Below, piece after piece: positions 23,803-30,847 of a DNA stretch of 30,847 nt. The DNA is from JBDNFP01 sp041689775 (GTDB lineage Bacteria; Bacteroidota; Bacteroidia; Cytophagales; Spirosomataceae), in NCBI GenBank assembly GCA_041689775.1, contig JBDNFP010000265.1, forward strand, positions 1 to 30,847, given 5' to 3'. A model generated the notes under the pieces. That model was not told the DNA's origin. It searched no databases and worked only from the letters and a program-made list of their open reading frames with translations. How positions within the stretch are numbered: position 1 is the first letter of the stretch; every line of letters starts with the position of its first letter. Position numbers and translations under genes: made by a program.

Positions 23803-24249
23803 TCATCCTTTGACTTCCCTGTCAGCACGCTTAATTTTAGGGATTGGCTGATCCAATTTTAGCTCGTATCCGGTTACGTCTCCATCGTATTGGAAAGGGT
23901 TGATGTCAAACGTATACTTATTGTTGCGAAAATCTACACCACTATTTTCAAGGATTACACCCAATGCGATAAAATAATTACGACCGCTCTCTGTCATTTC
24001 AAATACTCCATCTTCGCCTTTTTGGGTAGGAATTACGTAAAGAGATTTTAGTTTCCTTTTGTTTTCGGGCATACCAACTCTAAATGCAGATTCAGAAGGT
24101 TTTAGTCCAACTTCGTCAGCGGTACTTTGAGTGATAATTATTTTGCCAGTTGCAGAGATATATCCAGTGGGCTGAATAGCTACTTCTTCCTTTACTTTTG
24201 TTGATTCATTTTCTTCGGGTGAGAAAAAACGTATTTCAGGTATCTTCAT
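23803..24249 (-). CDS. Unknown 148-residue protein with a possible AbrB-like strand-turn
   Basis: The start chosen is MKIPEIRFF at 24249; the frame is open to 24288, but upstream codons look like non-coding sequence. There is no signal peptide or membrane segment, so the product is probably cytosolic. Residues about 27-50 (GYISATGKIIITQSTADEVG followed by LKPSES) recall the swapped-hairpin pattern of AbrB/MazE-type DNA-binding proteins, but the match is loose and the rest (TESGRNYFIALGVILENSG; KYTFDINPFQYDGD) is unlike them. It stands alone between a strong terminator and an AT-rich intergenic region with an inverted repeat. I do not recognise the family and give no function. Confidence 0.7.
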   Translation of the reverse strand: MKIPEIRFFSPEENESTKVKEEVAIQPTGYISATGKIIITQSTADEVGLKPSESAFRVGMPENKRKLKSLYVIPTQKGEDGVFEMTESGRNYFIALGVILENSGVDFRNNKYTFDINPFQYDGDVTGYELKLDQPIPKIKRADREVKG

Positions 24250-24361
24250 AGTATTTTGTTTTTGGGTTAAACTCTCACAAAAAAACAATATTTTTTTTTA
24301 ATATTCTACTGTTATACATTTTAGATTTAAAAATTGTTCAATGAATCCTTATTAAAAAATT

Positions 24362-24399
24362 ATTTTTCATCAAAAGAGTGGTACCTTTTGATGAAAAAT
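24362..24399. repeat. 15-bp perfect inverted repeat in an AT-rich intergenic region
   Basis: Arms 24362-24376 and 24385-24399 (ATTTTTCATCAAAAG and complement) surround an 8-base loop, AGTGGTAC. It lies in the 302-base gene-free gap between the divergent genes at 24249 and 24552. No T run follows on the plus strand; on the minus strand a T-rich stretch follows after four bases. It may be an operator or the terminator of a small RNA; nothing else is recognisable in this gap, which is very AT-rich. Confidence 0.6.
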
Positions 24400-24551
24400 T
24401 TAAGTGACTGTAGATCAAAAAAGCAAACTATGCTATTGAATGATTGAAAGTTATAACAATAGCTGATGGTAGTCATTATGACTGGCTGGTTTTTAATTGA
24501 GATTTGTTGAAGAATTGTCTTTTATCACTAATTACTTGATCAGGGGTACGA

Positions 24552-25448
24552 ATGGAATTTATAGATTATTATAAAATACTGGGGCTAAGTAAGAATGCCT
24601 CAGAAAGCGATATTAAGAAAGCTTACCGAAAGTTGGCCCGTAAGTACCATCCAGATATAAACCCTAACGACAAGGAGTCTGAAAAAAAGTTTAAGGAGAT
24701 TAACGAAGCCAACCAGGTATTGAGTGACCCGGAGAACCGAAAAAAATACGATAAGTATGGCAAAGACTGGTTCCATGCTGATGAATTTGAGAAAGCTGGT
24801 CAGCAACGGCAGTACCGCCGAAGTAGCCAACAGGCACCCTCCGGCGAAGGGTTTGGGGGGGGAGATTTCTCGGATTTTTTTGAATCAATGTTTGGCGGGG
24901 GCTTTTCTGGGGGCGGCAGTAGCAATGTGCGTTTCAAGGGACAAGATTTCACCGCGGAGCTTCGACTCGACCTCAGAGATGTGTTCGCTACCCATAAACG
25001 TACTTTAACGGTCAACGGAAAAAACATTAGATTGACGATACCGGCCGGAGTTCAGGATGGACAAGTAATCAAAATTAAGGGATACGGCGGTGAGGGTGCT
25101 AACGGTGGCCCGAGTGGTGATTTGTTGATCAACTTTTCGATTATTAACACTACTCCCTTCAAACTTGACCAAAATAATTTGTACAAGACCAAAGAAATTG
25201 ATTTGTACACGGCCTTGTTAGGAGGGGATATCACGGTAGAAACATTCGACGGGAAGGTTAAAATAAACGTTAAGCCCGAAACTCAGAATGGTACGAAGGT
25301 CAAGTTGAAAGGTAAGGGGTTTCCGGTGTATAAAAAAGAAGACCAATTCGGCGACTTGTACATTACCTTTCAGATTGAGTTACCAAAGAAGCTGACCGAA
25401 CAAGAGAAGGAATTAATCAGCGAACTAGCTAAATTAAGATCGTCATGA
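24552..25448 (+). CDS. cbpA: CbpA-type J-domain co-chaperone
   Basis: This 298-residue DnaJ-like protein has no zinc-finger domain. The J-domain occupies residues 4-70 (YYKILGLSKNASESDIKKAY, the DnaK-stimulating HPD in ARKYHPDINP, and EINEANQVLSDPENRKKYD). A Gly/Phe-rich region with FGGGDFSDFFESMFGGGFSG follows, then two C-terminal substrate-binding domains (from about 125: RFKGQDFTAELRLDLRDV to the end). The layout is that of CbpA, which assists DnaK and in E. coli also binds curved DNA. The next gene, overlapping by four bases, encodes the modulator CbpM, which strongly supports the call. Confidence 0.93.
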   Translation: MEFIDYYKILGLSKNASESDIKKAYRKLARKYHPDINPNDKESEKKFKEINEANQVLSDPENRKKYDKYGKDWFHADEFEKAGQQRQYRRSSQQAPSGEGFGGGDFSDFFESMFGGGFSGGGSSNVRFKGQDFTAELRLDLRDVFATHKRTLTVNGKNIRLTIPAGVQDGQVIKIKGYGGEGANGGPSGDLLINFSIINTTPFKLDQNNLYKTKEIDLYTALLGGDITVETFDGKVKINVKPETQNGTKVKLKGKGFPVYKKEDQFGDLYITFQIELPKKLTEQEKELISELAKLRSS

Positions 25449-25738
25449 GTTTTGAAGACTTTATTCCGGTGTCACAAGTAAGTACTTACTATCAGGTAGA
25501 AATGTCCTTCATTAACCGCTTGGGTGAAGTTGGGTTGGTAGAGATACAAACGATCGAGCACTCTCCGTGTATCCACCTCGACAGCCTCACTGCGGTTGAG
25601 AAATTAATCAGGATTCATCATGAATTAGAGATAAATACTGAAAGTCTGGATGTTGTGTTTCATCTCCTTGAAAAAGTTGAAAGTCTACAGGGGGAAGTAG
25701 TACTGCTGAAAAACAGATTACGCTTGTACGAAAGTTAA
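25445..25738 (+). CDS. cbpM: Chaperone modulator CbpM
   Basis: This 97-residue protein overlaps the cbpA stop by ATGA, implying coupled translation. It is helical, with an N-terminal MerR-like region (FIPVSQVSTYYQVEMSFINR, GLVEIQ), a middle with LDSLTAVEKLIRIHHELEIN, and a C-terminal coil (LEKVESLQGEVVLLKNRLRL). CbpM binds the J-domain of CbpA and inhibits it, setting co-chaperone activity. Length and gene order agree with known cbpAM pairs. Sequence conservation of CbpM is low in general, so the call rests on both the pattern and position. Confidence 0.88.
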   Translation: MSFEDFIPVSQVSTYYQVEMSFINRLGEVGLVEIQTIEHSPCIHLDSLTAVEKLIRIHHELEINTESLDVVFHLLEKVESLQGEVVLLKNRLRLYES

Positions 25739-25787
25739 ATTTAACCGCTGTTTATAAGTAGAAAATTAACTTCAATAGCTGTATCCT

Positions 25788-28309
25788 ATGCTCATCCAAA
25801 ACTTTGCCATTGAAGGGTCAACCGAATGAAAATTTGAGGATTCGCTGGAAAAATATGGGTGCAATAGCCTTGAATTTCGCAAAAAGAATGGGCTGTTAGA
25901 AGCCCTGAAATCTGTAATAAAAGAGCCAATGATGATTCTACTATTGGTTACTTCTTCCGTATACTTCATCGGAGGCGAAACCGGAAATGGCTCTTTTATG
26001 GTCTCGGCTATTATTCTGATTACCATAATCTCCATCTACCAGGACTCCCGAAGCCGCAACGCCTTAGAAAAACTAAAAGAATACGCTCAGCCGAGGTGCA
26101 CAGTCATTCGGGAGGGAGAAGTGTGTGAAATCAAAAGCGAGGATCTGGCGGTAGGAGATAGCCTTATGGTGGAAGAGGGTACCTCTATTACGGCAGATGG
26201 GGTCATCGTTCGTTCTAACGACTTTTCGGTTAATGAATCAATTTTGACCGACGAGTCTCTTTCAATTTACAAAGACGCGGAAAAGGAGGGTAACCTCGTG
26301 TACAGTGGTACTAGTGTAGTAAGTGGTTTGGCTATTGCCACCATTACTTCCATTGGGATGAAGATCCGGTCGGGGAAGATCGGCAAAAGCCTGGCAGGGA
26401 TTGATGAAGAAAAAACACCCCTGGAAGTACAGATTACGAACTTTGTAAAAAAGATGGTGATTATCGGGGCGATCGTCTTCGTGATCGTTTGGGCCATCAA
26501 TTACTTTTGTTCGTTTAGCGCTGGCGATAGCCTGATCAAAGTCCTTACGTTGGCCATGAGCATCCTACCGGAGGAGATTCCGGTAGCCTTCACCTCTTTT
26601 ATGGCGTTGGGAGCCTGGCGACTCATGAAAATGGGGGTAATTGTGAAGCAAATGAAAACGGTGGAGACCTTGGGGAGGGCAACGGTGATTTGTATGGATA
26701 AAACCGGTACAATCACCCAAAACCAGATGAGCCTAGAGCGGTTGTACTTGGCAGAATCAGGGAAAGTCATTGACCCTGAAAATGAGTTTAACGATGAGGT
26801 TGTTCAGTTAATCAGGCTGTCTATGTGGGCAAGTGAGCCTATTCCGTTTGATCCCACGAAAAGTAGCTCTGCATGATGTCTATGCAGCTTTCAACTCAAT
26901 AGACTAACGCCCCGATTACCGACTCGTCCACGAGTATCCGTTCGGAGGGAAACCTCCGCTGATGACGTATGTCTTTGCTAATGCTGCTGATGATCGTATC
27001 ATCGCGGCCAAGGGGGCGGCGAAGGCGATTATTCGTCAATCTTCACTGCCCAAAGATTCGGTAGCGACCATCGAAAACGTAGTACAGACCCTCGCAAAAG
27101 ATGGATGCCGGGTACTAGGGGTTGGGTTAGTCACGTACGACGAAGATCATTATCCGGAAAGTTAGGAAGAGTTTACATTTGTGTTTAAAGGCCTTGTTGC
27201 TTTTTATGACCCTCCCAAAGAGAATATTTCTGATGTTATGACCAGCTTTTATAAAGCTGGAATTCAGGTAAAGATCGTGACCGGTGACAACGCTGTTACC
27301 ACGGCAGCCATTGCCAAGCAGATCGGATTCAGGGTTACGAAAAGACCTTGCCAGGCGAAAAATTAATGGAAATACCCGAGGCTGAACTTCGGTAGAGAGT
27401 GGAGGATACCTACGTTTTTTCGAGGATGTTTCCGGAAGCAAAGCTCAGAATTATCAGTGCGTTGAAAGCCAACGGAGAGGTAATGGCGATGACCGGTACG
27501 GGGTCAATGACGGGCCACCCTCAAAGCGGCCCACATTGGTATCACCATGGGAAAACGGGGATCGGAATTGGCTAAGGAGGCGGCTTGATTGCTACTGGTG
27601 AACGATGACTTGTCAAGTATGGTGGATGCCGTGGTCATAGGCCGGAAGATTTACACGAATTCGAAAAAGGCAATCCAGTCTATTATATCTATTCACACAC
27701 CCATTATTCTAACCGTATTCATTCCAACCGTTTTGGGATGGGTGTATCCCTCCTTCCTGCTTCCGGTTCACGTTATTTTCTTAGAACTGATCATGGGTCC
27801 TACTTGCTCGATCATCTACGAAAATGAACCGATGGAAAAAGATACGATGGTTCAAAAGCCCCGGCCGATGTCAGATACATTTTTTTGGGTGGGACGAGCT
27901 GATCACTAGTATTGTGTAAGGGTTAGCTATCACGGCCGGGACCTTGTTTACCTATCTGTATTCGGTACGACTAAGCTATCCGGAACCCTTGGTACGTACT
28001 TTGGTTTTTGCGGTGCTTATTTCTGCTAATATTTTTCTTACCCTAGTAAACCGCTCGTTTTACTATTCGATCTTTACCACGCTACGTTATAATAATAACC
28101 TAGTTCCAGTTATTATTGGCATTACGATTCTGATCGCTGTTGTGTTACTGTATATCCCGCCCATGGCCGGATCATTTGAATTTGTACCCCTGTCCGCTGG
28201 TCAGATTATGGCTAGCCTGGGAATCGGTATGGCGAGTGTACTTTGGTTTGAATTAGAATTAGTGAAAGCATACAACCGCTACCGACTAAAAAAGCAAGCG
28301 TCCTCCTGA
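25788..28309 (+). pseudogene. Cation-translocating P-type ATPase, inactivated by many lesions
   Basis: The full gene can be followed over about 840 codons. Visible parts are an N-terminal cytosolic domain (KKNGLLEALKSVIKEP), the first helices, the actuator domain (TDESLSIYK in place of TGES), the PEEIPVAF helix, the phosphorylation motif DKTGTIT at 26697, a nucleotide domain, the TGDNAVTTAAIA hinge, a broken GDGVND, and the C-terminal helices (IFLELIMGPTCSIIYENEP). In-frame stops occur at TGA 25827, TAA 26905, TAG 27163, TAG 27393, TGA 27586 and TAA 27917. Frameshifts lie near 26859 (+1), 27328 (-1), 27497 (-1, inside GDGVND), 27517 (-1) and 27885 (+1 in a T run). At least three stops are C-to-T changes of Gln codons. 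The ion is not determined. No functional pump can be made. Confidence 0.93.
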
Positions 28310-28325
28310 TAGTCAAGAGGACGCT
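28288..28325 (-). terminator. Terminator of the M28 peptidase gene
   Basis: Arms 28297-28305 and 28317-28325 (AGCGTCCTC and complement) form a 9-bp stem with an 11-base loop. On the minus strand the hairpin is followed by GC and then six T (plus-strand A 28288-28293), and it starts about 20 bases past the peptidase stop. The stop codon of the ATPase pseudogene lies in the loop, so the remnant may share it. Confidence 0.75.
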
Positions 28326-28344
28326 CGTATTACTTTAACTACTG

Positions 28345-30585
28345 CTATTTCAGAAGGGCGGTGGCTTTGTCAATTTGTTTGGCAAACTGCACGAGCGTAT
28401 CGCTCACCCGAGTAATACCTTGCTCAGCTTCCGCCCAGTTTTTTTGTTCCACCGCTTCCCGAATCATGGGCAGCGTCTTTACTCCGTAGCCGGTATAGAA
28501 GCCAGGAGCATAAATTTGGTGCTGAAACCACGGACGACGGGGGAGTCCTTCGGGGTGGGTCAGATAACGTTCTGATTTGTATAGAATTTCGTTTAATCTT
28601 TTAAGATCTGCTGCCGTCGAAGTACTTCCATTGGCGGAAGCTTGGGCGTATCCCGTTGCGCTTTTCTCCAAGGTAGCCAACGCGTTTTCAAGCGGGGCAA
28701 AGTTCAAGTAAGGTACCATCGGCATCGGGTCAGGTTGCACAAAGGGCTCCTTTGGGTCGGCCGCAATCTGAAAACGATTTTCCTTCAATAACCGATTGTG
28801 TTCTTCGGACTGGGTACGTAGCGTTTCAACACTTTGCTCGATCTCGGAGGCATATTGTTGGACGGTATTTGTGAAGTTCTGGAATTCAAACGGTAGAACC
28901 GAAGCATCCGCCATCCGAAGCACACAGCGCCCCATGGTTTGGGCCAAAGCTACTCCGTAAGAAAAATCAGTATCCTTAAAACGGGTGTAGTGGTCGAACG
29001 AGTCATAAATAGAATGGTACTCGCCACCTCCGTCTTCGCCACCAAAACCAATATTCATAGAAGCAATACCAGCATGTTGAATGAACGGCGTATAGTCAGA
29101 ACCGGAACCTAGTGCTCCAATTCGTAAATCAGGCCGGGTACGGACTTCTTGCTTCGCTTTTGGACTGCCATCCACCATGATTTTGGCGCGTAGACGGTCG
29201 CCAACACTAATACCGCGCTGGGGGTCAGTGACATCACGAGCCACCTGATTCAAAAACTTTTCTAAGGTGTGTGAACCACCGGCGTAGAGGAATCCTCGTC
29301 CGTTAGAGTCAGAGTTGAGGTAGACTACGGCCTTGTCTTTCAGTTCGTACTTGCGTTCCTCAACCCATTCGGTTGAGCCAAGTAAGCCGGGTTCTTCGGC
29401 GTCCCAAAGGGCGTATATAATAGTACGCTTAGGTTTCCAACCGGTTTTCAGCAGTTCACCTAAGGCGCGGGCTTCTTCGATAACCGCCACGGCTCCGCTG
29501 AGTGGGTCATTTGCGCCATACACCCAGCCGTCGTGGTGGTTACCCCGAATCACCCACTCATCGGGGAATAGGGTACCTTTCAAGGTGGCAATTACGTTGT
29601 AGGCGGGTTCTACTTTCCAGTTAAATTCCAGTTTCAAATGTACCTTCGCTGGTCCGGGACCCACGTGGTAGGTGAGGGGTAAAGCTCCCCGCCAGCTGGC
29701 AGGGGCTACCTCGCCGCCCAAAGCTTTAAGCAGCGGTAATGCATCACCATAGGAAATTGGCAATACCGGAATCTTCATGATGGTGGGGGCATCCTTGTAG
29801 TCAAGTCGTTTGGCGTTTTTGGTAGCGCCGTATCCGGGTGTCAGGGGGTCTCCGGGGTAGAGGGGCATATCGAGCACTGATCCGCGCTGCGCTCCGGATT
29901 CGTTTTTATACGCTCCAGTGGGGTACACGTCCCCTTGAAAAAAGCCGTCTTCTTTGGGATCAGAGTAAATAATACACCCAATAGCACCGTTTTCGGCGGC
30001 CACTTTGGGTTTAATACCCCGCCATGAATTACCGTATTTGGCTAGCACAATTTTTCCTCTAACATCGATTCCCATTTTTTTGAGTACCTCGTAATCCTCG
30101 GGAATACCGTAGTTGACGAAAACTAGCTCAGCTGTTACATCACCATCGGCCGAAAAGGCGTGGTAGGTGGGGAGTTGCTCCTTGGTCTGGGCGGAAGTAG
30201 CATCCTCCTTCAAAGGAGGCTCCGTGAGCGAAGCCTTAAATTTTGTGGGTGCTACCAGTTCCAGAATCCGGACCTTGGGCGTTGGAAAAAGGACGTAAGA
30301 AGTATCGATCCTAGCCTCAAAACCAGAGGATTTGAATAGTTGAAGGGCATACTGAGCGTTTTCCAAGTCGAAGGGCGAACCCACGTGGTGCGGATGGGCA
30401 CTCATCCGCTTCATGAGGCTGCGCAGGTTTTCAGCTTTTAATTGCTGATCAAACTGTCTTTCCAGTGCTTGTTGTTTTTGGGCCGCCGAAGTCTCAAACC
30501 CCATAATGGCTTGGGCATGAATATTATTTCCCATGAAAAAGATGAAATATCCCATCAGGAGAATCTTTGGTACTAGTCGCTTCAT
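28345..30585 (-). CDS. M28-family metallopeptidase, glutamate carboxypeptidase II-like
   Basis: This 746-residue exported protein starts at MKRLVPKILL. The frame extends ten codons further to 30615, but the signal peptide begins here, with cleavage near NIHAQ. Domain order follows human GCPII: an N-terminal helical part, a PA domain (ELVFVNYGIPEDYEVL, KIVLAKYGNSWRGIK, AIGCIIYSDP), the M28 catalytic domain, and a C-terminal TFR-dimer-like helical domain. Two-zinc ligands are visible in GNHHDGWVYGANDPLSG (His, Asp), DAEEPGLLGSTEW (catalytic and ligand Glu), LNSDSN (Asp) and EYHSIYDSF (His), so it appears active. It probably trims peptides or N-acyl amino acids in the periplasm. It is divergent from the TRIC gene. 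Confidence 0.93.
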   Translation of the reverse strand: MKRLVPKILLMGYFIFFMGNNIHAQAIMGFETSAAQKQQALERQFDQQLKAENLRSLMKRMSAHPHHVGSPFDLENAQYALQLFKSSGFEARIDTSYVLFPTPKVRILELVAPTKFKASLTEPPLKEDATSAQTKEQLPTYHAFSADGDVTAELVFVNYGIPEDYEVLKKMGIDVRGKIVLAKYGNSWRGIKPKVAAENGAIGCIIYSDPKEDGFFQGDVYPTGAYKNESGAQRGSVLDMPLYPGDPLTPGYGATKNAKRLDYKDAPTIMKIPVLPISYGDALPLLKALGGEVAPASWRGALPLTYHVGPGPAKVHLKLEFNWKVEPAYNVIATLKGTLFPDEWVIRGNHHDGWVYGANDPLSGAVAVIEEARALGELLKTGWKPKRTIIYALWDAEEPGLLGSTEWVEERKYELKDKAVVYLNSDSNGRGFLYAGGSHTLEKFLNQVARDVTDPQRGISVGDRLRAKIMVDGSPKAKQEVRTRPDLRIGALGSGSDYTPFIQHAGIASMNIGFGGEDGGGEYHSIYDSFDHYTRFKDTDFSYGVALAQTMGRCVLRMADASVLPFEFQNFTNTVQQYASEIEQSVETLRTQSEEHNRLLKENRFQIAADPKEPFVQPDPMPMVPYLNFAPLENALATLEKSATGYAQASANGSTSTAADLKRLNEILYKSERYLTHPEGLPRRPWFQHQIYAPGFYTGYGVKTLPMIREAVEQKNWAEAEQGITRVSDTLVQFAKQIDKATALLK

Positions 30586-30636
30586 GTCAATAATTAGGTT
30601 AGGTAGTGCTGTCATTTCAAAACAATGGGGAATATA

Positions 30637-30700
30637 CTACGAAAAAATCAAAATGAGGGGAACGGGTTGGTTCCATTTGATTCAATGAGATGTTTCGTAG
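30637..30700. repeat. Nested inverted repeats in a divergent intergenic region
   Basis: Outer arms 30637-30644 and 30693-30700 (CTACGAAA/TTTCGTAG) enclose a second pair at 30646-30655 and 30674-30682 with one bulged A, and an innermost pair at 30660-30663 and 30670-30673. Together they could fold into a single extended stem of 64 bases with an asymmetric internal loop. It lies between the M28 peptidase and TRIC starts. Role unknown: leader structure, operator or chance. Confidence 0.4.
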
Positions 30701-30770
30701 AACAGTGCAAAGCCGTTTACTTTGTGAAATTAATTTTTTGATCTGCCTCACCTTCTTTAAATACCAACCC

Positions 30771-30847
30771 ATGAGTATTCAGTATATCTTGGAAATAATA
30801 GGAACCTGCGCTTTTGCCATTTCGGGGGCATTGGCGGTAAAAGACAA
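30771..30847 (+). CDS. TRIC-family channel protein, N-terminal part only
   Basis: The 25 codons visible before the window ends read MSIQYILEIIGTCAFAISGA and continue LAVKD. This is the start of the first transmembrane helix of the trimeric intracellular cation channel (former UPF0126/YicG) family, including the GTxAFAxSGAL pattern. Prokaryotic members are about 200 residues and form K+-permeable trimers. The gene is cut by the window end, so nothing more can be said of it. Upstream at about 30714-30721 the sequence TTACTTTG resembles a Bacteroidota -7 box. Confidence 0.82.
   Translation, partial: MSIQYILEIIGTCAFAISGALAVKD

Noticed and set aside
25788..28309. Alternative genetic code or programmed recoding to explain the stops in the ATPase
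   Set aside because: All three stop codons occur in frame along with indels in both directions, while adjacent genes use standard stops normally; decay is simpler.

Overview
The window looks like a chromosomal segment of a Bacteroidota bacterium, most likely a Cytophagales-type lineage. The basis is family content, not a marker gene: a PG_1098-type methyltransferase, a DUF4212/solute symporter pair, an Lnb-type (former DUF4105) protein, 2TM-domain proteins, a FeoB-associated Cys-rich peptide, a CbpA/CbpM pair and a GCPII-like M28 peptidase. Shine-Dalgarno sequences are mostly absent upstream of starts, as is usual in this phylum. I see no rRNA, tRNA, CRISPR array, complete insertion sequence, prophage or classical defence system.

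Layout. 1-960: a decayed AraC regulator, then a gene-free stretch ending in a terminator. 979-2889 (minus): a secreted coiled-coil protein and a methyltransferase. 3129-7090 (plus): an acetate module, with small and large symporter subunits followed by acetyl-CoA synthetase, closed by a 16-bp perfect hairpin. 7264-8002 (minus): a Cys-rich membrane peptide and a YfiT/DinB-type enzyme. 8111-11311 (minus): a tightly packed sugar cassette (FdtA-like 3,4-ketoisomerase, FdtB-like aminotransferase, GtrB-like glycosyltransferase, methyltransferase) that probably makes an amino sugar and loads it on a lipid carrier. 11425-14095 (minus): rsmI, an Lnb-type lipoprotein N-acyltransferase candidate and a SuhB-like phosphatase, with 3-4 base gaps. 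14250-16861 (minus): pterin dehydratase, a lipoprotein gene broken by a stop codon, a BNR/sialidase-fold protein and a NYN-LOTUS protein. 17089-18363 (plus): OsmC and thymidylate synthase. 18391-20006 (minus): two 2TM paralogues and a Tat-signal TIM-barrel protein with an apparently degenerate metal site. 20144-22198: a GNAT enzyme and a serine hydrolase whose stop codons abut. 22472-23683 (plus): an unknown multi-pass membrane protein and acylphosphatase. 23803-24249 (minus): an unknown small protein. 24552-25738 (plus): the chaperone CbpA and its modulator CbpM. 25788-28309: a P-type ATPase pseudogene with six in-frame stops and five frameshifts. 28345-30585 (minus): an M28 peptidase. 30771 to the end: the start of a TRIC-family channel.

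Most genes are housekeeping or common accessory genes. I did not find a convincing undescribed system. The points most worth a second look are the amino-sugar/lipid-carrier cassette, the three genes at different stages of decay, the Lnb candidate in an rsmI-suhB operon, the degenerate TIM-barrel protein, two unexplained intergenic inverted repeats, and an excess of the palindrome GGTACC (23 counted by eye).
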